The notes under the pieces were generated by a model. The model ran no database searches. It was not told the origin of the DNA and saw only the letters and a program-made list of their open reading frames with translations. A DNA stretch of 64,000 nt from GCA-2720975 sp964467985 (GTDB lineage Bacteria; Planctomycetota; UBA1135; GCA-002686595): contig CAYXTP010000011.1 of assembly GCA_964467985.1 (NCBI GenBank), positions 62,001 through 126,000 on the forward strand, written 5' to 3'. A program made the position numbers and the translations under genes. Below are positions 28,751 through 37,753 of this stretch, piece after piece; position 1 is the first letter of the stretch; every line of letters begins with the position of its first letter.

Positions 28751-29578
28751 TCAGACTCCAATCAGTCCCTGAATCATCTGAAACAGCACACCGCGGGTAT
28801 AAGGCTTGCGCAGCAGTCCATTCGCTCGAGTCATCGTCTCAAGATCAATGTTGCTCGCCGTTGCCAGCAGGATCTGCATGTCGGCGAACTCGGGGTCGGC
28901 GCGCAGGCGGCACATGACCTCTTCGCCATCCAATTCGGGCATCGAATAGTCCAGCAAGAGTAAATCCGGGACTGCGCTGTGCTTGATGCGGTCAACAACC
29001 TCCTGACCGTCGAAGGCCGTTTCGACCTCGAATCCCCGCGCGCGTAGCAAGGCCGCTAGGCCGAGGGCCACATCGCGTTCGTCGTCGACGATCATGATGC
29101 GGCCCGACAAAGAGGGTTCGGCAACCCCAGAGGCGATCTCTTCCGCCTGTCTCTTCAGATCGCGGTGAGTTGGCAATCCCGCATCAGCCCAGGCGCTCTC
29201 GATGGCATCCTTGAGGCGGCGATTCTCGCGACGCACGAAACGCCAGGCTTCATAATCGGGCATCTCAGGCGAGACCTTCAAGGCGTCATGGGTGTCGACC
29301 GAGAAGAAGTACTCGTCGTCCACGATGTACTCCTGAACGACGAGCTTCATGAACGGGTAACCGTGGTTCCCCAAACGGATCACATGGCGCGGGAGTACAC
29401 CCTCGCTGCGACCCTCCGGTGCGTCGAAGAGCGCGAGCGGGCGATCGATCCCGGCGTGCTGCTTGATCTCGTCCGCCGATCGAGCCGGGGTCCTTCCGCA
29501 GCCAGCTGGGTAGGCGTGCTCGAAGTAAATATCGATGGCTCGGCCCATCATCTCCGCTGTGATTTCAGCGAGGCGCAT
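28751..29578 (-). CDS. Response regulator with novel N-terminal domain and C-terminal receiver domain
   Basis: 275 residues. Residues about 158-275 form a receiver domain: RIMIVDDERD for the acidic pocket, LLLLDYSMPELDGEEV with the phospho-accepting Asp, LATAS for the Thr/Ser switch and LLRKPYTRG with the conserved Lys. The first 150 residues do not resemble a DNA-binding, GGDEF or other output domain I know. They contain FDAPEGRSEGVLPRHVIRLG and YEAWRFVRRENRRLKDAIES, possibly helical. An effector N-terminal to the receiver is the reverse of the common order. It follows pyrD by 18 bases; no histidine kinase is in the window. Confidence 0.8.
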   Translation of the reverse strand: MRLAEITAEMMGRAIDIYFEHAYPAGCGRTPARSADEIKQHAGIDRPLALFDAPEGRSEGVLPRHVIRLGNHGYPFMKLVVQEYIVDDEYFFSVDTHDALKVSPEMPDYEAWRFVRRENRRLKDAIESAWADAGLPTHRDLKRQAEEIASGVAEPSLSGRIMIVDDERDVALGLAALLRARGFEVETAFDGQEVVDRIKHSAVPDLLLLDYSMPELDGEEVMCRLRADPEFADMQILLATASNIDLETMTRANGLLRKPYTRGVLFQMIQGLIGV

Positions 29579-29596
29579 GACCGCTGGGCCTCCAAG

Positions 29597-30514
29597 TCAT
29601 CGATCGACCTCCATGCAGCCCACCACATCCTGGATGTCCCCCACTCCCGCTTCGTCCAGCAAGGCCTCCACCTCCTGGGGTAGTCGGCCGAGCATTCCCG
29701 GGTCCGAGAAACTCGCGGTACCCACTTGGACCGCCCGACACCCCACAGCCAAGAAACTCAAGACGTCGTCTGCATCAGCGATGCCACCGCAGCCAACGAC
29801 CGGAATGTCAACGGCCTGCGCGCACTGCCAAGCACAACGCAAAGCAACGGGGCCCATACCCAGCCCCGAGTAGCCGCCCACAGTGGTCGAGAGCGCGGGT
29901 CGCCTTGTGCGCCAATCGACGCCCATGCCCAAGAGCGTATTGACAGCCGTGATCGCGTTGGCGCCACCGGCCTCTGCTCCAAGCGCGATCTCCTCGATAC
30001 GAGTCACGTTAGGTGAGAGTTTTGCCCACAGGGGTTTGTCAGTCTCCTGAGCAACCGCCTTCAAGACCTGCTCGGCTTTCTTGGGATCCGTGCTGAACGG
30101 GAGGCGCCCGCCATCTACGTTGGGGCAGGAAAGGTTGATCTCCAACGCGGAGATGACATCGAAGCCCGCCAGGGCGCGCGCCGCCGCGGCGTAGTCCTCA
30201 ACGCTCTCTCCCCCGATGTTCGTGACGATGACCGTGCCCGCGCCCTGCACTCGGGGCAGCACGGTTTCGATGTAGGAATCGATGCCGCGGTTCTCCAGCC
30301 CGATGGAGTTCAGAAAACCCGCTTTGGTTTCGGCGATGCGCGGGGCCGGATTGCCGGGCCGTGGCGAACAAGTGACGGTCTTGCTCACTAGGCCGCCGAG
30401 TCCCTCGAGCGGGACCATGTGCTCCATCTCAACGCCGTGCCCGAAGGTCCCCGAGGCGGAGAGAATTGGATTCCGCAAGCGGATCCCGGCGAGGTCGACC
30501 TCCATGCTGGCCAT
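29597..30514 (-). CDS. pyrD: Dihydroorotate dehydrogenase B, catalytic subunit
   Basis: 305 residues. FMN-dependent class 1 enzyme of pyrimidine synthesis. The N-terminus LRNPILSASGTFGHGVEMEH, the substrate-loop EINLSCPNV with the catalytic Cys of class 1B enzymes, and the FMN motifs VGGYSGLGMGPVALRC and PVVGCGGIADADDVLSFLA are all present. Class 1B enzymes normally work with the iron-sulfur/FAD subunit PyrK, which is not in this window. It lies between lspA (48 bases upstream) and the response regulator, all on the minus strand. Confidence 0.95.
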   Translation of the reverse strand: MASMEVDLAGIRLRNPILSASGTFGHGVEMEHMVPLEGLGGLVSKTVTCSPRPGNPAPRIAETKAGFLNSIGLENRGIDSYIETVLPRVQGAGTVIVTNIGGESVEDYAAAARALAGFDVISALEINLSCPNVDGGRLPFSTDPKKAEQVLKAVAQETDKPLWAKLSPNVTRIEEIALGAEAGGANAITAVNTLLGMGVDWRTRRPALSTTVGGYSGLGMGPVALRCAWQCAQAVDIPVVGCGGIADADDVLSFLAVGCRAVQVGTASFSDPGMLGRLPQEVEALLDEAGVGDIQDVVGCMEVDR

Positions 30515-30562
30515 GGCTGAAATCTAGCCACCCAGGCAGGGTGGGGCAATGTGGGTCTGAAA

Positions 30563-31207
30563 CTAGGCCTTGGCTTCCTGCTCGTCGGGCTCCTCGGCAG
30601 CAGTCGAATCCCGCCCCTCGGGCTGCGCCCCCCCACCCAGGATACCGGAGAGCAGCAGCAACACCGCACCCACCGAAATACAGGCATCGGCCACGTTGAA
30701 GGTGGGAAAATGCCAGCGTATTCCCGAGAAGTACACATCGATGAAGTCGCGTACTGGCCCAAAGGTGCGGCCCAGCTCGTGATCCACTGGCCGGTGGAAG
30801 AGATTGTCGTAGAGGTTGCCGGTGGCGCCCGCCAGGATCAGAACCAGGGCCACGAGATAGAGCTTGCGTCCCTGCGGTACCCGCGCCACGAGCACGGCCA
30901 AGACCACGATGGCGATGCCCCGCAAGCCGACGAGAGCCGTCGAGATGCCCTTCAATTGTCCGAAAGCGGCGCCGTAATTCAGGTTGCGCATCAAGCCCAA
31001 CCAACCCCCCAAAATCGGGTAGCGGTCGTGCCCGGTCCCATCGCGCACGAGGTCGGCGTGTTCCAGAAACTCAAAGGCCGCTGCCTTGCTCCATAGATCC
31101 AGGGCCACGAGCAGCACGATCGCCACCAGACACTGGATGTGACGGCTACGCGGAGCTGGTAGCGCAGCAGCGTCGGGAAGCGGGGACTCGTTTGTAGAAG
31201 AGGACAT
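30563..31207 (-). CDS. lspA: Lipoprotein signal peptidase (signal peptidase II)
   Basis: 214 residues from ATG 31205-31207, with four membrane helices. The catalytic Asp pair is in VRDFIDVYF (Asp154) and FNVADACISVGAVLLL (Asp174), and GATGNLYDNLFHR gives the conserved Asn/Asp stretch. It is somewhat longer than the usual 160-170 residues because of an N-terminal extension and an acidic C-terminal tail (AAEEPDEQEAKA). It removes signal peptides from prolipoproteins at the lipobox Cys. That is needed by at least six predicted lipoproteins in this window. Confidence 0.95.
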   Translation of the reverse strand: MSSSTNESPLPDAAALPAPRSRHIQCLVAIVLLVALDLWSKAAAFEFLEHADLVRDGTGHDRYPILGGWLGLMRNLNYGAAFGQLKGISTALVGLRGIAIVVLAVLVARVPQGRKLYLVALVLILAGATGNLYDNLFHRPVDHELGRTFGPVRDFIDVYFSGIRWHFPTFNVADACISVGAVLLLLSGILGGGAQPEGRDSTAAEEPDEQEAKA

Positions 31208-31338
31208 GGGTGAACGCACGCAGGCGGCGGAGTATAGGCACAGGCTTGTGGGCGGTCGAGCCCGGCCTTGCATCCGCTCCAAGCGGGAAGCAACCTGCAA
31301 GAGTGACCACGGCCCATGAACACCCCATCCCGGCGGCC

Positions 31339-32226
31339 ATGGGCGCCGACATCGCGGACTATCTGGACGCCGCGCGGGCCGAGGCAGGGTTGGCGCGCAA
31401 TTCCTTGCGCAGCTACCGAGCCGACCTGGAGCGCTTTGCCCGCTGGTCTGGCCGCCGCGGTGTCACGCTGTGGTCGGACCTCGACACGTCCACGGTCATT
31501 GACTACCTGGCCAGTCGGCGGGCAGAAGGAGCGGCGGAGGCCTCGGTGGCCCGCGGCTTGGTCTCGGTGCGCATGCTGCTGCGCTTCCTCGTGCTCGAAG
31601 GCTCCCTAACTGAGGACCCCACGTGCCGAGTCCCTGCCCCAGTACTCAGGGAGCTACTGCCGCACACCCTCTCACCCGATGAGGTGGAGGCCCTTTTGAA
31701 CGCCCCGCGCGGCAACGGTTGGATGGCACAGCGTGATCGGGCATTACTCGAACTGCTCTACGCCTGCGGCGCACGCATCGGTGAAGTCGTGCGTCTGCGC
31801 ACGGATGATCTGGAACCCCAATTGCGGGTACTGCGCCTGCACGGCAAGGGGGACAAGATGCGCGTCGTGCCAGTGGGGAATCAGGCTCGGGTAGCGGTGG
31901 AGGAGTGGCTTCAACTTGGCCGGCCGCAGGTGGCTCGCCACGAGCGTCAGGCGGAACTCCTGCTGACACGCAACGGCCGGCCTTTGGATCGCACCAACGC
32001 CTGGCGACGGGTGAAAGCCGCAGCCAGCGCAGCACGACTGCCCAACTCCATCACACCCCACAGCTTGCGTCACTCCTTTGCCAGCCACCTGATTCAAGGA
32101 GGCGCCGACTTGCGCTCGGTCCAAGAAATGCTGGGGCACGCCTCGATTCGAACGACGGAAGTCTACACGCAGCTGGATGAAGGACACGTGCGCGCCATCC
32201 ACCGCCTGCACCACCCGCGTGGGTAG
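31339..32226 (+). CDS. Tyrosine recombinase XerC/XerD
   Basis: 295 residues from ATG 31339 (a GTG at 31303 is an alternative). The N-terminal SAM-like core-binding domain (GLARNSLRSYRADLERFARW) precedes the catalytic domain with the complete set: Arg146 in GARIGEVVRLR, Lys170 in HGKGDKMR, His241/Arg244 in HSLRHSFASHL, His267 in LGHASIRTTEVY and Tyr276. The length fits chromosome-dimer resolution recombinases. XerC and XerD cannot be told apart with confidence; the best similarity by eye is to XerD. It is divergent from lspA and not next to any visible integrated element. Confidence 0.92.
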   Translation: MGADIADYLDAARAEAGLARNSLRSYRADLERFARWSGRRGVTLWSDLDTSTVIDYLASRRAEGAAEASVARGLVSVRMLLRFLVLEGSLTEDPTCRVPAPVLRELLPHTLSPDEVEALLNAPRGNGWMAQRDRALLELLYACGARIGEVVRLRTDDLEPQLRVLRLHGKGDKMRVVPVGNQARVAVEEWLQLGRPQVARHERQAELLLTRNGRPLDRTNAWRRVKAAASAARLPNSITPHSLRHSFASHLIQGGADLRSVQEMLGHASIRTTEVYTQLDEGHVRAIHRLHHPRG

Positions 32227-32232
32227 ATCGGC

Positions 32233-33648
32233 CTAGTCCGCAATCGACTCAATCGTGAGATTGCGCCAAAGCGTGGTCGAGCCCTTGAAGGTCCCGACCG
32301 CCCAGGGCCCGCTCATGTCACGACCCAACACGCTGAAGGGTGAAAGTTCCTCGTTGCCGATCTTCACATGCGCATCCTCCTCGAGGACCCGCAACTCGAA
32401 GGAAGTCCACTCCACCAATTTGAACGGTGTGCTCCAGCCCTTGGACTGCAGCATGTCGAACTTGCGCTCGCCTGTGGAAGAGTCCCAACTCGAATCCCAG
32501 ACCGAAATTCCCGTCTGCGTGTGAATCGAAACCTGCAAGAACTCCTCACCCAGACGCCCGAACAACAAGTTCGACTGGCCCCAGCGAGTGCGCGGATCCA
32601 AGAAGGTGCGGAACTCCCCGTGAATGCGGTAGGGAGCTTTCGGGACATTCTCGCCACGCCAGGCAATCGCGTTGTCCTTGACTGACGCTTGCGCCCAACC
32701 ATCTGAGTGCAATTGCAGGGCGGGGTTCGCGTCGTCCCAGCTGGGTCGCCTGGCTTGCAACCAGAGATGGAATTGCGCTTCGAGCCCCGGGACTCCCCCT
32801 TCTCCGAGCCACGAATCCAGCTCAGACAGCAGTAGCTCACCGCGCAGCCCGCGCAGCAAGCGCGCCCTCAGATCCGACCAGGACCCCTGCTCCCCTTGCC
32901 GATCGGAGAGATGCTCCATCAGGAACTCGAACAGCACCGCCCGCAGGCTCTCCACTTCGGGCCCGCCGAGATCCCCCACCTTGTCTGCCAGCACGTCTTC
33001 CAAGATGGGCAGGGTCCCAGCGCTGATCATGCGGCGCACTTCAAGCACGCGTGTTCCCAGCCAGATGCTGCGATCTCCCAGTCCATCCTTGCCCCGACGC
33101 GCCAGCGCGCGCGTGGCCAGGTACTGGGCGGAACCATCGGCAAACCAGCGGGGTGCGCCATCGTCTCCCCCGGCGAGCTCTTGACGGCTCAGCTGGGCAA
33201 CACCCACGCATGCGCGTCGCAGGCAATCAGCAGGCACGCCCAACTCAACCAGGGCGCGATCTCCTGGGTAGGGTCGCATGCGCACGTACGCGCTGCGCGA
33301 GGGCCAGTGGAAGAAGTCGACGGTACCTTCGGCGGATCCGGGAGACACGCTCTCGACTCCAGCCACGTAGCCAGTCGTCCCCTTACGCGTCGTGTACACG
33401 AATAGCTGGAGGGGCTCCAACTCTCCTGGCCTCGGCACACCCAACAGCTGCGGTCCTGCCAATCTCACACCTTGGGCGGATTCGAACAGCGCCTCGGGCA
33501 GGGCTTGACCCGTGCGCTCGGAATAGAACCAACACAGCACCTGCAGGTGCTCGTCCCCTGCCACCATGTACTCGGGCTGATCCTGGGCCAATGCCGCGGG
33601 CACCAGGGTCAGGGCGGTCAACAGCAGGGGGGCGATCGGTTTCAACAT
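32233..33648 (-). CDS. Secreted protein with degenerate peptidase-MA-like region and C-terminal LamG-like domain
   Basis: 471 residues with a clear Sec signal (LLLTALTLVPAALAQ). The middle contains PRWFADGSAQYLATRAL, very like the P-x-W-L/F-x-E-G-x-A-x-Y-L segment that follows HExxH in gluzincin peptidases. However, the expected HExxH just before it is replaced by AQLSRQELAGG, so zinc catalysis seems lost. The last 150 residues (from about LQLHSDGWAQASVKDNAIAW) look like a concanavalin/LamG-type beta sandwich. The domain calls are my reading of motifs, not database hits. The gene is downstream of uvrBC on the same strand and convergent with the Xer gene with six bases between. Confidence 0.75.
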   Translation of the reverse strand: MLKPIAPLLLTALTLVPAALAQDQPEYMVAGDEHLQVLCWFYSERTGQALPEALFESAQGVRLAGPQLLGVPRPGELEPLQLFVYTTRKGTTGYVAGVESVSPGSAEGTVDFFHWPSRSAYVRMRPYPGDRALVELGVPADCLRRACVGVAQLSRQELAGGDDGAPRWFADGSAQYLATRALARRGKDGLGDRSIWLGTRVLEVRRMISAGTLPILEDVLADKVGDLGGPEVESLRAVLFEFLMEHLSDRQGEQGSWSDLRARLLRGLRGELLLSELDSWLGEGGVPGLEAQFHLWLQARRPSWDDANPALQLHSDGWAQASVKDNAIAWRGENVPKAPYRIHGEFRTFLDPRTRWGQSNLLFGRLGEEFLQVSIHTQTGISVWDSSWDSSTGERKFDMLQSKGWSTPFKLVEWTSFELRVLEEDAHVKIGNEELSPFSVLGRDMSGPWAVGTFKGSTTLWRNLTIESIAD

Positions 33649-33721
33649 GGGATCTGAAGAAGCCTACGGGGCTGATGACGAGAGTCGAAAGGCCAGCCCT
33701 TTTTTTCGGGAGGCACGCGTC

Positions 33722-35554
33722 TCACTTGGCGAGACCCTCCCGAATGCGGCGCGCGAGGGCGCGGTCGATACCCGGAATCCCGGTCAGTTCTTCCACGCTC
33801 GCCTCTTGCACTCCGGCCACACTTCCGAAGCGACGCAGGAGAGCCTTGCGACGGGCGGGGCCCACGCCCCGAATGCCATCCAGGCGACTGGTTACCCGGC
33901 CGCGCTCCTTGCGGTGGTAAGTGATGGCGAAACGGTGCGCCTCGTCGCGAATGCGCTCCAGCAACAAGCGCGAAGCCGAGTGCTTGGGGAGTTCGATCGG
34001 GTCGACGGCAGCGGGCAACCAAAGCCGCTCCTGAGTCGCCGGCTGCCGCACGCCTGCGACGGTTCGGGCACGTCGTGCCTTCGCCAGGCCCACCATCGCC
34101 ACGCCCCATGCGCCCGCCTCGGCGCGGGCTTCGAGGCCCTTGGCCAGCTGAGCCTGGCCTCCGTCGACGACGATTAGATGGGGCAGATCCCCATCGCGCA
34201 CACCGCGTTTCAAGCTGCGCAAGACCACCTCACGCATGGCCGCAAAATCGTCCTGGCCCTGGACGTCACGAATGCGAAAACGCCGATAGCCAGCACGATC
34301 CGCATGCCCGCGCCGATTGCGCACGCGGCTGGCGACCACGTGCGAGCCCTGGATGTTAGAGATGTCGAAACAATCGATGACTTCAACACCGGGCGGCAGG
34401 TCGAGCAACGCGATGAGTTCATCCAAAGCCGCTTGCTCACGGACATCCATAGCGCTGAGCCTCTCCAGCTGGCGACGCGCGTTTTCTCCGGCGATGTCCA
34501 AGGTGCGTAGGCGGTCCCCTCCGCCAGGCATGACGAGTTTGAGTTGCTCCCCCAACTCAGCTTCCAACAACTCGCGTTCCGCGGGCGCACAGGGCAGCAC
34601 GATTTCTGCGGGGGGTTGCCTTCTTCCGGCGGCGTAGAGGGCAGTCAGCACCACGTGCATCAGCTCCTCGTCCGGCAGGCTGGATCGGAAACGGTGGCTG
34701 CGGCTTTCACTTAGGCGTCCCTCGCGAAAGGCCAGCCGGTGAATGAGCGCATCCTCACCCCGACGCGCCAAACCGAGCACATCCCGCTCCACGCGGTCTC
34801 GAGGTCGTACGCCCTGACCCTCTACGGTGCGCCGTAGGGCCTGTAGCCGGTCCCGCCACTGGGCCGCCTTTTCGTACTCGCGCGCGCTGGATGCGCGCCG
34901 CATGCGCCCATCCAGATCGTCCTCCAATTCCTGCACATCGCCGCTCAACACGTTGACCGCGCGTTCCACCAACGCGGCGTACTGCTGCTCGTCCACCTTG
35001 TCCACGCAAGGTGCGCAACACAGCCCCATCTGGTGCTGCAGACACGGCCGCGAACGATGGTTCATGACCGAGTCGGGGCAATCGCGAAGCGGGACCACGC
35101 GTTGCAGATCGGCCAAGGTGCGCCGAACTGCCGAGGCCGAGGCAAATGGACCAAAGAAACGGCTGCGCCCTCCGGTTTTGCCCTCCTTGGGACTGTGGGC
35201 GCGTACCAGCTTGAGCCGGGGGAATCGTTCAGCGTGATCCAGGCGTACCATCAGGAAGGATTTGTCGTCCTTGAGGTGCACGTTGTGACGGGGCTTGTAG
35301 TCCTTGATCAACGTGTCTTCGAGCAATAGCGCCTCTTGATCTGTGCGCGTCACGATGGTCTCGACGGAGTGCGCATCCTTTTCGAGGAACAAGATGTTCA
35401 GTCGGCCGTCTCCACCGGGCTTGCGGTATTGGGTCAAGCGCGCTCGTAGATCGCGGGCCTTGCCCACGTACAACACCTTGCCCTTCGCATCCCGGAAGAG
35501 ATAAACCCCCGGGCAACGCGGCACGCCGTCCAAGGACCACGCCGGGCCGCTCAC
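33722..35554 (-). CDS. uvrC: Excinuclease ABC subunit C
   Basis: 610 residues. It has the N-terminal GIY-YIG nuclease domain (PGVYLFRDAKGKVLYVGKAR), the UvrB-binding UVR motif around EYEKAAQWRDRLQALRRT, the RNase H-like endonuclease core with VIDCFDISNIQGSHVVASRV and LIVVDGGQAQLAKGLEA, and a C-terminal helix-hairpin-helix pair (IRGVGPARRKALLRRFG, LTGIPGIDRALARRI). It makes both incisions in nucleotide excision repair. It begins ten bases after uvrB, forming a uvrBC operon. Confidence 0.97.
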   Translation of the reverse strand: MSGPAWSLDGVPRCPGVYLFRDAKGKVLYVGKARDLRARLTQYRKPGGDGRLNILFLEKDAHSVETIVTRTDQEALLLEDTLIKDYKPRHNVHLKDDKSFLMVRLDHAERFPRLKLVRAHSPKEGKTGGRSRFFGPFASASAVRRTLADLQRVVPLRDCPDSVMNHRSRPCLQHQMGLCCAPCVDKVDEQQYAALVERAVNVLSGDVQELEDDLDGRMRRASSAREYEKAAQWRDRLQALRRTVEGQGVRPRDRVERDVLGLARRGEDALIHRLAFREGRLSESRSHRFRSSLPDEELMHVVLTALYAAGRRQPPAEIVLPCAPAERELLEAELGEQLKLVMPGGGDRLRTLDIAGENARRQLERLSAMDVREQAALDELIALLDLPPGVEVIDCFDISNIQGSHVVASRVRNRRGHADRAGYRRFRIRDVQGQDDFAAMREVVLRSLKRGVRDGDLPHLIVVDGGQAQLAKGLEARAEAGAWGVAMVGLAKARRARTVAGVRQPATQERLWLPAAVDPIELPKHSASRLLLERIRDEAHRFAITYHRKERGRVTSRLDGIRGVGPARRKALLRRFGSVAGVQEASVEELTGIPGIDRALARRIREGLAK

Positions 35555-35564
35555 GGAACCATAC

Positions 35565-37577
35565 TCATCGTTTGAGTTCCATGTCTTCCAAGCGTGTCAG
35601 TCGATCCCGCAATCCGGCAGCCTCCTCAAAGCGCAACTCCTGAGCCGCCAGGAGCATGTCGGCACGCAAGTGTTCGATCTCTCCACGCAGGCGCTCTAAG
35701 CTCCAGCCTTCGGCCTCATCCGGTTCGACCCCCGGTTCTGCCACTTGCGGAACATCGGGGTAGTCCATTTCGTACAAGGATTCGATGCTCTCGCGAATGG
35801 GCTTGATGATTGTCGTGGGCACCAATCCGTGCTCTGAGTTGTAGGCCTCCTGAATGATGCGCCGTCGGGCGACCTCGTCCAGGCAGGCCTGCATCGAATC
35901 CGTGACGCGGTCCCCGTAGAACAGGACTCGCCCCTCCACGTTGCGGGCCGCTCGTCCGCAGGTCTGGATCAGGCTGGTGCTCGCACGCAGGAAGCCCTCT
36001 TTGTCAGCGTCGAGCACCGCGACCAAGGCCACCTCCGGTAGGTCCAAGCCCTCGCGCAGCAAGTTGATGCCCACGAGCACGTCAAATTCACCCGCCCGCA
36101 GGTCGCGCAAGATGGATGAACGCTCGATGGCGTCGATTTCCGAATGCAGGTACCGCACGCGGATGCCAAGTTCAGAGTAATAGGTCGTCAGCTCCTCCGC
36201 GGAGCGCTTGGTCAGGGTGGTCACCAAGACACGCCAGCCCGCGGCAATCACCTTGCGCAGTTCGGCCAGCAGATCATCCACCTGGGTGGCGGCCGGGCGC
36301 ACTTCGATCAGCGGGTCGAGCAGGCCTGTCGGCCGCACGACTTGCTCAACCACATGTCCCTCAGAGTGCTCAAGCTCGTAACGCGAAGGGGTCGCCGATA
36401 CGTGCACGACCTGACGGAGAAGGTGTTCGAACTCCTCAAAGCGCAAGGGGCGGTTGTCCAGGGCGCTAGGCAACCTGAAGCCATGTTCGACCAGGGTCTC
36501 TTTGCGCGAGCGGTCGCCCTTGAACATCGCTCCCACCTGGGGCACAGCCACGTGGCTCTCGTCGATGAACATCAGCCAATCATCCGGGAAGTAGTGCAAG
36601 AGCGTGAAGGGAGATTGCCCGGCCGACCGCCCATCCATGAAGCGCGAGTAGTTCTCGATGCCATTGCACACACCTGTGGTCTGCAACATCTCGAGGTCGT
36701 GGCGTGTGCGTTGCTCCAAACGTTGCGACTCGAGCACCTTGCCCTGTGCGCGTAAGGACTCCAAGCGTTGCTCGAGTTCCTCCTCAATCTGGGGCAGGGC
36801 GCGCTCGATGCGTTCTTGTGGGGTGACGTAGTGATTAGCCGGGTAGAGCACGATCTGTTCGCATTCTTCCAGGACCTCCCCCAACAAGGGGTTGACGACG
36901 GTGATGGCTTCTACTTCATCCCCGAAGAACTCAATGCGCAGGACACGCTCCTCTTCATAAGCAGGGAACACCTCAACCACATCGCCCCGCGCGCGGAAGG
37001 TCCCGCGCCTGAACTCCAAGTGATTGCGCGCGTACTGCATCTGAGTCAGGCTGCGCAGAAGATCGTCGCGATCCAGTTCCTCGCCGCGTGTGACCTTCAC
37101 CGCCATCTCGCTGTAGTTGGAGGGCGAACCTAACCCGTAGATGCAAGAGACCGAGGCGACGATGATGACATCACGTCGGTCGAGCAGTGAACGCGTTGCG
37201 CTGTTGCGCAAGCGCTCGATGTTCTCGTTGCGGTTGGCGTCCTTCTCGATGAACGTGTCCGTAGAAGGGACGTAGGCTTCGGGCTGGAAGTAGTCGTAGT
37301 AGGACACGAAGTACTCCACGGCGTTGTGCGGGAAGAGCTCCTTGAACTCAGAAAACAACTGGGCCGCCAGGGTCTTGTTTGGCGAGAGCACAAGCGTGGG
37401 CTGGTTGAGGCGCTCAATGACCGAGGCCACAGTGAAGGTCTTGCCTGAACCGGTAATGCCCAGCAGGGTCTGCTGGGTTGCGTCCGCACGTAGTCCCCGG
37501 ACCAATTCGTCGATCGCCTGGGGCTGGTGGCCCGTCGGTTGGAAGGGACAAACAAGTTCGAAAGGCCGCTGGTCCAT
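35565..37577 (-). CDS. uvrB: Excinuclease ABC subunit B
   Basis: 670 residues. Walker A is LLGITGSGKTFTVA. The beta-hairpin region reads VSYYDYFQPEAYVPSTDTFI, and YPANHYVTPQERI and FIDESHVAVPQV follow. Helicase motifs VI-like and LREGLDLPEVALVAVLDADKEG are intact, and a UVR motif closes the protein (LAAQELRFEEAAGLRDRL). It is the damage-verifying helicase-like subunit that loads UvrC. It leads the uvrBC pair. No LexA-box-like palindrome was noticed in the 176-base spacer to the divergent gene at 37754. Confidence 0.98.
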   Translation of the reverse strand: MDQRPFELVCPFQPTGHQPQAIDELVRGLRADATQQTLLGITGSGKTFTVASVIERLNQPTLVLSPNKTLAAQLFSEFKELFPHNAVEYFVSYYDYFQPEAYVPSTDTFIEKDANRNENIERLRNSATRSLLDRRDVIIVASVSCIYGLGSPSNYSEMAVKVTRGEELDRDDLLRSLTQMQYARNHLEFRRGTFRARGDVVEVFPAYEEERVLRIEFFGDEVEAITVVNPLLGEVLEECEQIVLYPANHYVTPQERIERALPQIEEELEQRLESLRAQGKVLESQRLEQRTRHDLEMLQTTGVCNGIENYSRFMDGRSAGQSPFTLLHYFPDDWLMFIDESHVAVPQVGAMFKGDRSRKETLVEHGFRLPSALDNRPLRFEEFEHLLRQVVHVSATPSRYELEHSEGHVVEQVVRPTGLLDPLIEVRPAATQVDDLLAELRKVIAAGWRVLVTTLTKRSAEELTTYYSELGIRVRYLHSEIDAIERSSILRDLRAGEFDVLVGINLLREGLDLPEVALVAVLDADKEGFLRASTSLIQTCGRAARNVEGRVLFYGDRVTDSMQACLDEVARRRIIQEAYNSEHGLVPTTIIKPIRESIESLYEMDYPDVPQVAEPGVEPDEAEGWSLERLRGEIEHLRADMLLAAQELRFEEAAGLRDRLTRLEDMELKR

Positions 37578-37753
37578 GGACCTCTACTTGTACTCCATCC
37601 CGCCCGGGCCGGGGATCGGGCAAGCCCTCTAGCGGCCTTCATCTTGCGCCGTCTGGCCACCCCCGGTACCTTGTCCCGCCGGTCCTTGCCACGGGTCCAA
37701 AGTCGGTAGCCAGCCCCCTCCGGACGGGTACCCCCCCCGAGGAACCACCCCCC

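Noticed and set aside
31210..32226. Xer recombinase as the integrase of a mobile element
   Set aside because: Length and catalytic region fit chromosomal XerC/D, it sits between lspA and housekeeping repair genes, and no attachment repeats, tRNA or phage genes are present.
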